Assembly: GCA_009363875.1 (NCBI GenBank) | Contig: CM018685.1 | Location: forward strand, 62,543,648 to 62,607,647 | Direction of reading: 5' to 3' | From: Mikania micrantha | Taxonomy: Eukaryota > Streptophyta > Magnoliopsida > Asterales > Asteraceae | DNA length: 64,000 bases | In this document: positions 1-12,971 of the stretch, piece after piece | How positions within the stretch are numbered: position 1 is the stretch's first letter | How the letters are laid out: every line of letters begins with the position of its first letter | Translations under genes and position numbers: made by a program | The notes under the pieces: model-generated | Database searches by the model: none | What the model was told of the DNA's origin: nothing | Seen by the model: the letters and a program-made list of their open reading frames with translations, nothing else

Positions 1-1245
1 AAAGATACTACTTTTAGAAAGACCTCAGGATATACGATACATTATTTTTATATATTTTTATTATATCACAAACTTTATATATAAATTTATCTTTAAGAAA
101 TAAAATCGTACAAATTTCTCATAAATATGTTGTAAAAAAATAGAAATATTTCACTCAATTTTAATTTTTCAAAAACACCACATTTGTCAGAAACCTAAAA
201 AATTTAATATATAACATATATCAATTGAAATAATATATATATATATATATATTATCAATGGTGTCCACTAATTTTAAAAATATAATATATATACAATGCT
301 TCTTTTAATGTAAATTCATTATATATATTAATGTTATTAATTTAAACAAAAATTAAATTAACAAAAAATTATAAATCAACTTCTAATAAATCTCGTGTGT
401 TACATGTGTCCAAAGCTAGTATATATATACTTCACTTTTTATTATTATATATACATAAAAACACAAACATAAACCTACCAACAAATAATATTAATGCATG
501 TGAAGAAACACATAAAACCGTAAAACTAAACCAAAATCATAGGGATTTTAATTTGGCCCAATACACCTCTCCATAGGACTCTAAAGAAATTGAACTGAAC
601 AAATCCTTGTTTGTGTTTGTCCGTTTAACATTAAATTTGTTCACTAATTTTCCATGGAGCACATATTTAAACGAAATTTCTTATTTGTGTAATTGTATAA
701 ACTTTATTTACAAAATTAGTGTAACTTTAAACAATCAAATAATCAAAAGAGTTCATTATAAAGTTCAATTTTATATGTATTAAATTATCTGTATACATAT
801 TTCTAATTTGAATTACTAATCAAATCATATTGAAAAATCAAAAATTCAAAATACGACTCGAAATTCAACGATAGAAGCCGAATTTTAAATTGCTAATTTT
901 TATATCAAAATCGAAAATTCAAGTTTTTTTAATCAAATTCAGAAACTAAACAACCCTATGTCAACTAATAATTATTTTTATGTTTTACAATTGCCCTTCG
1001 AACTTGTTTTATCCACTATTTTTACGTGTACATTGGTTGTAAAATATTAACAGATTTTTATACAAAATTCAGTTAAAAATCAAAAGCCATCATGCATGTT
1101 TTACGTATAGTCGCTATCTATAATTATTTATTTTCAAAATTAATTACGTAGATGATAACGAACAATTTTATGTGGCTGCATTTGCCATTTATGTGGTCCA
1201 ATGAAATCAAATAAGCACGTAGGTTGAAAGGTGAAAATATGACAA
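1..1245. other. AT-rich intergenic DNA, no gene seen
   Basis: Strongly AT-rich sequence with a short TA microsatellite near 237-251. No exon-like reading frame, RNA gene or well-bounded repeat could be recognised on either strand. Confidence 0.5.
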
Positions 1246-1249
1246 TTTA

Positions 1250-1515
1250 AGCGTTGATAGGCTAGTGGTTAAGGCTTTACTCTTTTTTCTTATAAAACAT
1301 GTTCAAATCTCACTGTTGACACTTTAATGGATACCAGGTTAGAGGAGGAATCTTGAATTTAATCTCGGAATCTGAATCAATGAGGGCGAGAGTTTACCTA
1401 TTCCACGGGGTTCCCTAAGGTCTCACAGTCAGCGATCAAGGAATCGATTTTGGTTTCCAACCGTCAGAATAACTAAAGGTAGCACGATAAGACCCTCTAC
1501 CCTTACAAAAAAGTG
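1250..1515 (+). mobile_element. possible tRNA-derived SINE
   Basis: A box A-like stretch (TAGGCTAGTGGTTAAGGC, about 1257-1275) is followed about 25 bp later by a box B-like stretch (GTTCAAATC, about 1301). This is the internal RNA polymerase III promoter layout of a tRNA-derived SINE. The segment ends near a short A run at about 1510. I could not find a convincing target-site duplication, so the boundaries and the call are tentative. Confidence 0.3.
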
Positions 1516-1934
1516 TGATGAGGAACCATCCAGAATTGTAAAGCATGTTGATACCTATGCCTATGCACGTACATTAAATGAAATAGGTGTTGTAAATTGC
1601 ATTTATTGTGTTACATAGACTAAGGACCAACCCTAATTTTATTTTTGTTAAATCATCAAAATCAAGGGTCCAAACAACAAATTATGTCATTGGCTTCTAG
1701 TTTACTGATAACCTCTCGATTTCTTTTATAAGAGATCATGGATTGAAGTCATTGACAGAGCTTGAATAGAAAAACGGAGGAGGTCGAATGATTTTTAGGA
1801 AGAAAAAGGATTAGCCGAAGGATTTTTAGGAACGAAACGAAGAGGACCGAAGGATTTTCCGACTAAATACTCCTAAATCGGTCATTTTAACCGGAAAAAC
1901 AGGGGGCGGGGCACCCCTGAGCCCTATTTAAGCT

Positions 1935-2112
1935 CTGTCCTTAATTGGAGTCTCACTTGTAACAAATATTGTTCTGGGTTAAGCCAGAGGTTTTCCTAGT
2001 TGTCGATTTACTTATGGGTGGGGTGGGTTAGGTTACCACGCTATGTTTTTCGGACAGAAGGGTAATCTAGTTATCTGAGTGATTGGTCATTAAATGTTAA
2101 ATAATTTTTTTT
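1935..2112 (+). mobile_element. diverged SINE fragment, same family as 50402-50611
   Basis: The stretch from AGTCTCAC through AATATTGTTCTGGG and CAGAGG-TTTTCCTAGTTG to CACGCTATG matches, with many changes, the body of the well-bounded SINE at 50402-50611 read on its minus strand. The tRNA-like head is missing or unrecognisable here, so this looks like an older or truncated copy. Confidence 0.5.
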
Positions 2113-5100
2113 AATTTAACTAAGAGATTTAAAATTTTATTTTATTTTATAGACACCACCTGACATTCTATTATTTTTTCTTTTATCTAGCCTGACTATT
2201 AAGCTAGAAAAAGTGTTTCGTTATTTTCTTTATTTCACATTCATCTTTAAATAATTTTACTTCAAAATTACTTCAAATGTCTTCTTTTTTTGAACATTCC
2301 TTCACATTGCATACCCAACTAATAATAGAACACTTTTAATCATTTCGTAGAGTTAAGGCTGCTAGATTTGATAATCGTTGATATCACTTATTAGTCGATA
2401 ATAATACATACTAATAATTTATAATTATAATTACACTTGCGATTTTAATTTTGTTGTCAATAACAATCTTAATTTTATAGCCAAGGATGAAAATTCAAGA
2501 TTGGTGAAATTCAAAGCTGATTTTAAATGAAAATTATAGTTTATTATTTATAGCTTGTATTGAAGGAACATCAAAGCTGATTTTAATTTTTAAATGAAGC
2601 TCATTAAGTTCTATCTTGTGAAACAATTTCTTATAGATATAGATGTGGCCTAAATTCGCCCAAAAACACTAGTGGTGTCGTTTTTAACTAAACCTGAGTA
2701 AAATTGACATGCACTCAAATAATTGTTAATTGATATATCGATCAAACCTAGTCTAGTAATAAACCCGGTCTAGTAATAAACCCGAGCCTGAAGTTTACAT
2801 ACGGTTCGTTAAATGATTTATTTTCTTGAAAATGAGGTAACCCGAATAACTCGAATATCTTTATCATGTACCTATGAATATGTTATGTTTATGTATGTAT
2901 GCATTTACTACTTCAAACACTACTACAATAACGTTTACCAAGTTAAAATTGTATATGCCATGTGCATGTATCCATATGTATATATGCTACGTGTATGTCT
3001 TTTCATATATTATACAATTCACCTTGTCTTTGTTTCCTTGTCCCATAAAAGCCAACTTTTTTATAATATAAATATCACTTCAATGTAAAGAGAAAAGATG
3101 CAACTCTTGTATGCATTTTCATATATTATACAATTCTTCTTCTTTTTAAAATTTCTTATTATTTTCTCTTCTAATCTTTTCTAAAGATTGTTAAGGTGCT
3201 AATCATAGTTATATTATAACAAAAACCGTTTTGTTTCCGTTTTTTTGGTTCCCTATGGATTTGATTTGGTTTGGTTTGGTTTTTTTTTTTTTTTTTTTTT
3301 TTTTTTTGGTTTTTGGCACTTCAGCAAATAGATGACTACTTAAATTTTGACTTGGCCTAAAATTTTGAAGTGAGTTAAAATTTTAAACTTGAAAAATTGA
3401 GATCTCACTTTTCATTTAGTTATTTAACATTTTAACCACTATGCCAGAGAAATAACGAGGGACTCTTTAAACAAGAGCATGAGTATCGTTTTATACGGTC
3501 ATAGTTGTATTTACCGTTTCTTTTTTGGGTCATAAAAGATGAAATTCTTATTTTCATAAATTATCCAACATACCCATTTGTAAAAAAAAAACAAATTCCA
3601 AACAACTTTGTTCTAAAGCACATTCCGGACTAGAGACGAATATGAAAATCCGCCTTAATGGGACTAGAGATGTGGGTACAAAGTTATCTCATACTGTACC
3701 CTTTTGTGATGTCCCGAAAAATTAAGGGACATTACAAATCTAAATATTGTGTTTAAAATTTTAATGCAAAACGAACTAGTTTTCGTAAATTCAAAACCGA
3801 AACCAAATATTTACCATTTTCTTTTAGTGTCATTTGTATGTATTAATAACCGATCAAAACACAAAATCTAGTTTCACAATATTTACCATTTTCCTGTTAT
3901 GTCATTTGTATGTTTTGGTGGTCCTTGATCCTCACGTTAGAGATGTAAAAAAAATGTTATTGATATGAAAATAAACGGAATCTTAGGTTAGATTACCCTT
4001 AACCGTACAATAGTGGTTGTAGCAGATGAAGTAAGGGTGGTAGCATATGGAGCCAATGTGGTCCTGTACGTTTAGGTGGTTCGCGATCATGGTGGCTCCG
4101 TGGCTAATGCGTTGTTCACATGGTTGTGCTAGAGGGGACCCAGGTCCGAACCTATTGTTGTGGTCAGATCACATAGAAATCTACTAAAATAGCCAGCGCT
4201 AAACTAGTAGAATTGGAGGAACTACGTCATTTAAGTTGATAATTCTAAGGTAGGACATGTCATTTGGGATCCGGATAGCACATGGGGTAAATACAAACTT
4301 ACTCGGTATATTCTTATTCTTCAATACGGTATGGAGGGAAGGATGAAAAGTTAGTTGGGTTATTCGGGTGAACCTGATTAACCTGAACTATTAATAGCGT
4401 CGGATTTCGGATATTATATTTAAAAATTAGTCGGGTTTCGGGTATATTTTTAAAATTAGTCGCGTTTCGGGTTAACGTTAATACCCGAATAAGAATGGTT
4501 TATTCTTTTTGTATATATTAATTATTAAATATAAAACACATTTAACATTTCACTTAAATATTTAATTATGTTAACTATTTGTTTTTTTTTTGAACGGCAA
4601 TTATATTAACTATTTGTGATTAGTGCTATTAATCAAATTATACATGGTTCAACACATTCCATCAAATTATATGTCTAGAACACGAATTATTTCTAGCAAT
4701 TTAAAATTGGGTCAAGATAATAGCAAATAAACATTAACTCAACTGACCCGACCTGAATAACTAATGACTCGACTATCCCAAACATTATTAGGGTAGGGTT
4801 GTGATTTAATATTTTTTTTTAAATAAAACCCGACTAACCCAGAATCCGATTGAGTTGACCTGATCAACACCCCTTAAGTATATGATTTTAATTTGCTATG
4901 TTTATTGTTATAACGTTAATCGTTCTTTAAAAAATTATATAATTAATAATTCGTTTGAGCATAGCAACATTTTTTTCTTTATCCACCCAGGCACTTAAAT
5001 TCTCGTCAAATTTATGGTTTTGAATTTGACCTTGCTTTAATAACAAAAACAAGTACAATTAAGAGGTCTTATGTGTTGCCATGAATGACTATTTTTCATG

Positions 5101-5380
5101 GGGACCTTTAGGAGGAGATGTATAGATTTTGTCAGGCTTCGTTACTTCTTAAACTAATTGGTAAACTATAGAAGTTAGAAGAAAAGTCTTTGTATAGGGT
5201 TTGGATTTCGTAGGTTGGCACTTAAGCGTTGGATTTAATGAAAGTTTAAAGACTTTGGGCCTGTTTTGACCCATGAGGGTTTTTTGGGCCTAAATTGGAA
5301 CCCCTGTCTTTATCTATATAGACCTAGTCGAGTAATTATGTAATTTTATTATTTGCCACTGAACTTAATTACAAAATACC
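2113..5380. other. intergenic DNA, no gene seen; decayed repeats
   Basis: No gene could be supported. A T run of about 30 bases lies at 3276-3307. Around 4350-4875 short words such as GGGTTATTCGGG and AACCCGACTAACCC recur. The right end (CAACACCCCTTAAG, about 4865-4878) resembles the AGGGGTGTT-type hAT MITE termini found elsewhere in the window, so this may be a decayed copy; its left end was not found. Confidence 0.4.
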
Positions 5381-5384
5381 TTGG

Positions 5385-5545
5385 TGGCCTCAAGTTCAAT
5401 CCCCATTTAAAGCAATTTTCTTTGGAGCCCACCGACCCGGTTGCTAGCAGTCGCGCTTTACCTGTTCTTCTCGATTAATCGGATGTTGGGTGGGACCCAG
5501 GGGTTTACCACATAAGTGGGTTCCTATAGTTATAAAAAAAAACTA
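5385..5545 (+). mobile_element. SINE, same family as 26621-26740
   Basis: A box B-like sequence (AAGTTCAATCC, about 5393) is followed by a body containing GCGCTTTACCTGTT and AAGTGGGTTCC and a tail GTTATAAAAAAAAA. The same body and tail recur at 26621-26740. A shared body, a polymerase III-type motif and an A-rich tail indicate a plant SINE. No clear target duplication was found for this copy. Confidence 0.5.
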
Positions 5546-5980
5546 GTTGCAGCTCGTGGACGTAGGTCACCTTGACCATACCATGTTAAATCCTTTGAGT
5601 TCTTTGTTTTATGTTCTTCTCATGTGCATTGTGTGTTTGTGTTTCTGTTGCACCACTTGATTCCTAACACTTACAAGTAGTCAAATGAAACATATATGAA
5701 TATTTATAAGTATTTAATTATTATTATTTTGTCTCAATTTTTGAAACTTTGTTATTAATTCGTAAATTTGTTTTTTTCACGATTACATCATATTTAAAAA
5801 AATCACTTATTATTAATAAATATTCATATATGTTTCATTTACCTATATTTTTTTTTTAAAAAATAAATATTTATAAAAAAATTACACATGATTTGAACAC
5901 TTAGTGAAAGTTAAGTGACTCTAAAGAGACAAAAAAAACATTTTGATAACTTAATTGAAACACTTGAAAAACTTGATTAC

Positions 5981-6353
5981 TATTGGATGACATATTCCTG
6001 ATATTATTTTCAAAGATATAAAGGAAATTCATTGGAAGGGTCTTCCTCAAACAAACTTTAACAATGTTGAAGAGCTAATGGTTAACCAAAGATGTAAAGG
6101 AAATTCATTGGTAAATGATTGATAGTGTATTCATCTTTTTGGTAATTAACCATTTATATCTTTGTCTTTACAAATTCATATTTTCTATATTAATCGCTTG
6201 TAACGTAATTTGTTCTTGTTTCCTTATAAAAACACAGAAGAATTGGCTTGATTTACATAATAGATTTGAGAAGATGTCACCTTATTTACAAGAGCTAGAG
6301 GATCAAGTGAGAATATATTCTCCATCAAGTCATTTTCAGATTTATTTAAAGTA
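5981..6353 (+). other. two exon-like coding segments, unrecognised
   Basis: Segment 1 (about 5981-6109) is open, protein-like, and ends at a plausible donor (TTG followed by GTAAAT). Segment 2 starts after a good acceptor (AAAACACAG, ending about 6237) and is open for about 39 codons with residues such as NWLDLHNRFEKM and YLQELEDQVRIY, then stops at TAA. The spacing and splice signals suggest the remains of two exons of a host or transposon gene. I do not recognise the family, and an upstream TGA closes segment 1 on its left. It may be a gene fragment or a chance open stretch. Confidence 0.3.
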
Positions 6354-6786
6354 AAAATAATACTTTGTCAGGAATTTTGATGATTCTTTTTTGTACTAAT
6401 TTATCCTTTTTGCTTACAAAGTATGTAGGTTTTCAGAATCTGATACAACGGAATGAGATCAAAAAATAAGTGAGCAGTAATCTTATAAAACTTTTACTTT
6501 AATTAGATTCCGTAATACGTTCACTCGTATAATATCCGAGAACAAAAAGTTATCACAAGATAGTAAGTTCCACTATTCTATGTCCACAGTGTTTGTAATG
6601 TCTGAAATTACTAGTTTACCCATGGTAATAAATGGATATCATTGATATGGTTGGTTTTGGACCACAAGATTCCCTCTATCTTGTCGTTTCGGAAGGGTCT
6701 TTTGTTCATGTAATCTAAAAGGTCAATGAGTGTAGGAGTTGCTTCTTAATGAGTTAAACAAATATTATGTGTGTTGCATATCTAAT

Positions 6787-8290
6787 TTAGGAGTTGTTTG
6801 TTTACATTTGAATATGTCTGGATCTAAATAGTTTAGATTCATACTGTTTGTTTAAAAAAAACGTAATCGAATGGAATGGAAATGTCTAAAAGGCCATTTG
6901 ATTGAGTCTGAATTATTAAGTGCTAAATGGTTAAGATGTCTGAATGGTTAAAAGGGTTTGAATCATTAAATGTTAAATCGATTAAGACTGTTTGATTGCA
7001 CATCTGAATGCAAATAAAAAATAAAATAAAAAATCTTTTTTTTTGTTACACATCTGAATAAAACCTTTTTTCTTTTCCCTCTTTTTCTTAACCTAAACAC
7101 CCAAATTCAAATCTGGTACAAATCATTTCGATATACCACAAGAACATCCAAGAGAAGTCATGGGTTTGCGACGGTGAGGGCGGTGGCGACAGCCGATGGA
7201 CGACGGTTTGTGACGGTGAGGTCGTAGGTCGAGGCAGAGGAAGAAGCCGTAGGTGACGGCGAGGGCTTGGTTTGTGAGGTACGGCAGCGCTGGATGGAGG
7301 GTGGTAGCGACGGGCGGCGGTTTGTGACGGTGAGGTCATAGGTCGCGGCAGAAGAAGAAGCCGTCGGCGACGGCGAGGGCTTGGTTTGTGTCAAAAAATG
7401 ATCAGATATCAACAACTTACAGATTCATATGAATCTGTTATTAATCCAATATAAAATAGAGAAAAATCTTTTACAACTCGATCTAAGAACAAATATTGAA
7501 AACCCTAAAATCAAATTCACAAGAATAGACACAATAAATTCTCTGTAACTACAAAAGCAGAGAATCAAAGATAGATCACCAAGATCTATTCTAAACAAAC
7601 ATACAGATCTCATGAATGAGATCAGAACAAACAGAATAACTCAAAATATGCAAGAGAGAGGTGTATAGAAAACTAGAACGACATCAAAAAGAAAACATAT
7701 GTGAAAGAACTCGAGACCTTCTGAGAAATTGAGAGGACACCATCTCTAGTCTCTTACTCTTCCTTTTCTCTTTTGATATAGCCAACAATACTTCATCCAC
7801 CATAGCCCAGTAATCATCAAGCCCAATTAAGAGTCCAAGTTGTCAAGCCCACATCAGCTTTCTTCTTATCCAATCTCATATTCTAGTTTTCAGTAAACAA
7901 ATGCAACAAAAAATACAACTACTTAAACCACTTTATTTAAAAACAAACTTATTTAAATCTGGACAAGAACTGAACTGAAATGAAATAGGAACTCTTTTTA
8001 ACAGTTTGTGAGGTACGGCGGTGATGGATGGAGGGCGGTGGCGACGGGCGGCGGCATGCGACGGCGAGGTCGTAGGTCGTGGCAGAAGAAGAAGGTTTGT
8101 GACGGGGCGGAGGGAGGGCGCTAGATAGTTCTGATGAGCGTGATTCAGAGCTTTGGTTCTCATTCAGACTTGTTCTACCTTGATTCAGACATTCTCATTT
8201 CATTCAGACGTATTTTGTTGTTAAAACAAACGGTCTGAATCTGGTTCAGATCCATTCAAACCCATTCAGATGATACCAAACAGCCCCTAA
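6787..8290. mobile_element. 1.5-kb TIR element with GC-rich internal repeats
   Basis: The ends are inverted copies: TTAGGAGTTGTTTGTTTACA on the left and, on the complement of the right end, TTAGGGGCTGTTTGGTATCA, both continuing into TCTGAATG-type words. The interior, unusually GC-rich for the window, holds a roughly 125-bp unit (GTGACGGTGAGGTCGTAGG and neighbours) in tandem at about 7160-7390 and again at about 8005-8110. Those two blocks are separated by a solo LTR that split the array. Open frames here encode only low-complexity Pro/Ser/Arg peptides that follow the DNA repeat, so I do not call a protein. Related CTGAATGG-type ends occur near 13860-13907 and 19570-19720. Confidence 0.6.
7389..8003 (-). 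repeat. solo LTR (615 bp)
   Basis: The segment begins TGTCAAAAAATG and ends CTTTTTAACA, giving the TG...CA termini of an LTR. It is flanked by a perfect 5-bp target duplication, GTTTG (7384-7388 and 8004-8008). The uninterrupted host sequence (TTTGTGAGGTACGG) is preserved in a neighbouring repeat unit near 7270, which confirms the insertion point. No internal retrotransposon sequence or second LTR is present, so LTR-LTR recombination has removed the body. Strand is a guess from a TATA-like sequence on the minus strand; length fits a Copia-type LTR. Confidence 0.75.
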
Positions 8291-8937
8291 ATACAAGTCT
8301 GAATGGTTCAGACTTGAGAGTAAGTCTGAATGGGTAGAAAATGGGGGGTTGGCTCACCTCCAACTAACCGACCAAAGCTCCTCTTCGACCCACGACTCCT
8401 CTCTGACTGAGGGCTCCTTGCGTATTTCGGTTTTAGGGTTCACGTATAGTCGTTTAAACGTTCAACCAAACAATCTTAACTGGTTCAACATTTAATGGTT
8501 CAGACCCTCTTACCATTCAGACATCTTATTGATTAAACACATAATATCATAATAGTTCAGATCCTACCAAACGACCCTCTAGTGAAACTCATCAGGTAAA
8601 AACCTGTGATTTTATAAGAAAATCTTTGTTCACAACATGGAATCTAGTATACTTTTAATTAACTCAATTGTGTTTGAATGGAAATTAATGCACGTTCATC
8701 TTATTGTCTCATAATTACAGACTCACCCTCATGCAACGGTTGAGGTGATAATTTCAGATAGATATGCAGCTGGTCCATTTTGACTTCAATAGGTAATTGA
8801 TTACACTTGGTCCAAAGTGGCCTCAAAGGTGACCCTGGTGCACCCTGGCTCCTGGTCTATTTCTGACTTGATCTTTATGGTCACATTACCGGTTAGCCTA
8901 ATTGCTTTAGTTATGGTTTTCCATTTGGCACAATTGC

Positions 8938-9150
8938 AGCACCCCTTTCGAGATACATGATGATAATCATGTTCTCAAGGAAATGAAGTTATGTAATCAA
9001 TCTAAAGGTGGTGATGACATGCCAAACAATAGGGCTGCATCACCCAAGTTACAGTCTCGATCTGCTCTCGCTTTAACGGCTAGCATGCCATCGGCTAGAC
9101 CATCAACCTCACCTTCCCTTCCTGGTATACTCAAGGGCTCAAGGCTCGTG
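8938..9150 (+). other. exon-like coding segment, unrecognised
   Basis: An open, compositionally protein-like frame of about 70 codons runs from about 8938, with a hydrophilic part (HDDNHVLKEMK) and a Ser/Pro/Arg-rich part (SPKLQSRSALAL, PSARPSTSPSLPG). It continues into a hydrophobic, probably non-coding stretch before a stop at 9324. I do not recognise the family and see no clear partner exons. It could be a gene fragment captured or left behind in repeat DNA. Confidence 0.25.
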
Positions 9151-9154
9151 TTTA

Positions 9155-10290
9155 GCATGATCATTAGTTCCTTCTTGCTCCACATTTTTTTGCCGTGTGG
9201 AGTGTTAACATTTAAATTTGTAAGTTATGGAATTATGGCCTCCTTCATTTTGCTACATTTCAAACCCAAATTTCTCTTTTTGTTTATTACATTTGACGGT
9301 GTAAATAGAATCAATTTACAATAATTAACTGTAATTTTAATAAAAAAAACGAGGTGTTGCAACTTCTTGATAAAATAGTTTGAGCAAACTTCATTTTTAC
9401 TCCTGTTTTGATCCTGATAATGTTTTATCCAAATATTTCAAAATGTTTTTTTTTTTGTTTTCTAATGTATGCAATTTCATCTTAATTAACTAAAATTCAC
9501 TAACACTAATTCACTATTAGTTTTTTTATTAAATAGAAGAGTATTTCAGTCATTATGCTTATGTAAATAAACATTCAAATCCGCTCATCACTACTATCAT
9601 TAATGGTATCACAACAACTAACACCACCACCGTCAACTTATACTCATATCCTCGACCATTTCTTGACAGATCACCACCAGCAACCACCACAACCATGAAC
9701 CACCTTTAATTCTCACCCAAACATCACAAAACCATTAGTACAATAATCAAAAACCGTATATATGTAAATTAATGATGATCAAGCATGAAGTAAGATGTAG
9801 TTTAATTAAAAACTGTAATTTAACAGTATGAGTAACATATATTTACCATTAGCAATATCAATTAATTTAACAGTATGAGTAACATATATTTACCATTAGA
9901 AATACCAATTAATTTTTTTGATAGTTTTAGTAATGTATATATCATCAGCATTATTTAATTTTTTATTAAACTCAATTAATACACGAGTTCTAAACATAGT
10001 TTTTAAGAGACATTTTTTGTTCAAAAATATAAGAAAGTTATTATAACTTAAGTTAAGGTATTATTTTATCTTTTTTTATTACTTCAAAACTATCATACTT
10101 TTATTCATATTCATAGATTACCCCCAATTAAAGTCAATTATTGTGTTATCTAATAGACATTTAATAGTAGACAAAACATCTAATAAATGAGCAAGTCCAA
10201 TGTATTATTTTATCTAAATAAAATTGCAGTAATATAATTAACAATAAAAAAGAAAAAGAAAAACTACAAATCATGTTGGTATTTAGCATG
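9155..10290. other. intergenic DNA, no gene seen
   Basis: AT-rich DNA without supportable exons. Around 9600-9720 there is a CAC/AAC-rich stretch with no matching reading frame. A two-copy direct repeat (9817-9910) is listed separately. Confidence 0.45.
9817..9910 (+). repeat. 47-bp tandem duplication, two copies
   Basis: A unit beginning AATTTAACAGTATGAGTAAC is present twice head to tail (9817-9863 and 9864-9910) with only two or three differences. It is a simple recent tandem duplication in non-coding DNA. Confidence 0.8.
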
Positions 10291-10672
10291 CCTAGCTAAT
10301 TAGATGGGTTGGGTTGGGTAACGGGTCAAAATAGGTGTTAGGATGAGTTTTAAGCAAATTTAGTTTGAGTTTCAATTATGAGTCGTTTTAAAAAACGTTA
10401 TTTTTGCTCAAGTTAAAATGAATTGTAACTATAAAAATACTTTATTTGAATAATTTTTAATAATTTTCTTATCAAATATACTGTTGATCATTATTACCAG
10501 TTGAAATTTATTATATTTACATAGTTTTTTAGTTCTTATCTTGACTCATATTGCGTTAAGATATTACTAATCTTAACACATTATATGTTATAATGTTACC
10601 CATTTCAACTCAAATACAATAATTATTTACTCAATCTACACATTTACCTTGGTATGGGTTAAAATTGTCAGA
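10291..10672 (-). mobile_element. MITE, GGGTTGG family copy
   Basis: A roughly 380-bp segment matching, in reverse orientation, the repeats at 13131-14075 and 51700-52100, and in the same orientation the copy at 52583-52998. Diagnostic words are GGTTGGGTTGGGTAAC near one end, ACCCATTTCAACTCAAATAC and GGTATGGGTTAAAATTGTCA at the other. It carries no coding sequence and is a non-autonomous element of unknown superfamily. Confidence 0.6.
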
Positions 10673-11411
10673 TATATTATTTAGTTTTATAAATTAACGG
10701 ACGAGAGAAAATTGCTTAATTAAGGAGGGGTCGAAGAGGCCCACGTTCACGATTTGGCAACCATACAAACATGAAACATGTACGGGAAGAGATAGGGAAA
10801 GAATAAAAAAAACTAAAAGCAAAAGGGTCAAAAAGTAAATAAAATACAAACAAATGCGACAAATCAAGTGGGGTTAGGTTAGGACCTGAGTTGCGTCGTG
10901 GTGGGAACTCGCGATGCAACCTTGTAACTTTTAGCATAAAATCGTCACTAATGGTCCTTGCAAATATAAGTGATTGACGAAATTAATTTAAATTTAGAGT
11001 TGCGTTATTTTAACTCATTGAAGAAACACCACACGCCTTTGATTTAGAGTATTGCCCACCCATCTAATCATCTACACTCTTGTAGTCGATTACGTTATAA
11101 CCAAAATACTCGTTTATTAGGGGAGACGGAGTGGAGCTCGGAAAGAACCCGGGGTTCGTTTTGCCGGATCGGGGAAAGAAGGGAACACCGCCCCCCCGGA
11201 AGTGGGGTGGGGTGAATCGGGAGCCCCTCACCGAATCAAGCCGAATGGGGAAGAAAGGGTGTCGACCGTTGTGGGGAAAATTTTGACCGTTGGGGATTTA
11301 AAAAAAAAATCTAATTTTTTTCTATTTAAACAACTCCAAAACAATCACAACTCACACTCTTTATCATTTTATTCTTTCATTCTACACTCAAATTTTATAA
11401 AGTTTAAAACA

Positions 11412-12797
11412 ATGGATCCGTTTACGTTTGAGCTTCCCCCATTTGAAAGTAAATCGTCAAGTTCAGAAGAAGAGGAGATCAATATCAAACAACGAAACTT
11501 TCAGTTTTTGTCAACCATCGTGGCCACGAGTTTAAACGAGTCTGCATCCACCGCATCCTCTTCGAGAAGGTATACACAATTTTTTTAGTATAGTTGTTTT
11601 TTTATATTTTTTTATTATGTGTTTTACAATATATATGTTACAATTTGTTTAAAAGGTATATATGTCGGGACGATCGTGCCGAATCACACAAGAGGCTTGT
11701 CGATCATTATTTTAACACCGAAACCAACCCAACATTCACCAACGAATTATTTGATAGAAGATTTCGTATGCCTAGAGATTTATTTTTGCGTATCGTAGAC
11801 GATATTGAAATGAATTATCAATACTTTCAAACATCGTTTGATGCAAGAGGTCATCAAAGTTTTACTGCACTTCAAAAGTGCACGTCCGCGATATGACAAT
11901 TAGCTTACGGTGACGCTCCAGATGCTCTTGATGAGTATTTACAAATGTCTGAAAGAACGTCGCGTGAAAGCCTCGACCATTTTTGTGACGGTGTTATTTG
12001 TTTGTATGCAAAAGAATTTCTTCGAAAACCCACTTACAATGATGTTCAGTTGCTATACCAAGCGCATTCTGAAAGACACAAATTCCCGGGGATGTTGGGA
12101 AGTATAGATTGTACGCATTGGGTTTGGAAGAATTGTCCGATTGAATGGCGCGGACAATACACACGGGGTGATTACAAGGTTCCGACGGTGATGCTTGAAG
12201 CGGTGGCATCACAAGACACTTGGTTTTAGCATGCTTTCTTTGGACCTCCCGGCTCCAACAATGACCTCAACGTTCTTGATCGTTCGTATGTTTTCAGCAA
12301 CATACTTGATGGATCAGCCCCAAAGTGCCCGTTTATGGTTAACGGCGTCGAATACAAGCTTGGATATTATCTTGGTGATGGAATTTATCCTAGTTGGGCA
12401 ACTATAGTGAAATCGTTGCAGCATCCTCCCGAAAATGGTTTAAAACGTTGTCGATTCAAGAGAGCACAAGAAGCTGCACGAAAGGATGTTGAAAGAGCTT
12501 TTGGTTTTTTGAATGGGAAGGTGGAATATATTGCATCGTCCCGCAAAGCAAATGCATCCACGAAGTTTACGAAAAATTATGTATGCTTGTATCATTCTAC
12601 ACAACATGATTTTAAAATGGAATGGGTCAGCAATATCACCAGAGTACATAGAGGACCCTCCTAGCGATGAACAGCTTGAAGAAGACATTCTTTATCAGCT
12701 ACGATCAAGAACAACGCACGAAAATCTTCGAGCCGACCTTATCGAGCATTTGGAGCATTTATCGCAACAATATCACGCCAATAACCCGAATAATTAG
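11412..12797 (+). pseudogene. PIF/Harbinger (HARBI1-like) transposase, inactivated
   Basis: The product would be the endonuclease that cuts and pastes PIF/Harbinger elements. Exon 1 (11412-11569) encodes an acidic Ser/Glu-rich N-terminus; an 86-bp GT-AG intron (11570-11655) follows; exon 2 carries the RRYI-CRD region typical of plant family members, then the DDE nuclease. Visible catalytic positions are the Asp in GSIDCTHW, the Asp in GSNNDLNVLD and the Glu in KDVERAFGF; the conserved C-terminal IMYACIILHNMI is also present. Damage: a TGA after CTSAI (about 11894), a TAG after DTWF (about 12227), both explicable as C-to-T or G-to-A transitions, and a +1 shift near 12520 inside a G/A run. The stop lies at 12797. 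The family assignment is firm; the copy is dead. Confidence 0.88.
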
Positions 12798-12971
12798 TAT
12801 TTTCATTTAATGTAATATCTTTTTAAATTTTAATGTAATTTTATATTTTATTTTTAATTAATCTATTTAATTATTATTATTTATTTATTGTTAAAATAAT
12901 TAATTAAAAATAAGATTTGAAAATGGGGAAAAGTGGGACGACACCGTGCAAAATGGGAAAAAGTGAGGAAA

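Noticed and set aside
7088..8163. Proline/serine/arginine-rich small proteins on the minus strand
   Set aside because: The frames simply translate a GC-rich tandem DNA repeat, occur in overlapping frames and are interrupted by a solo LTR; no domain or start context.
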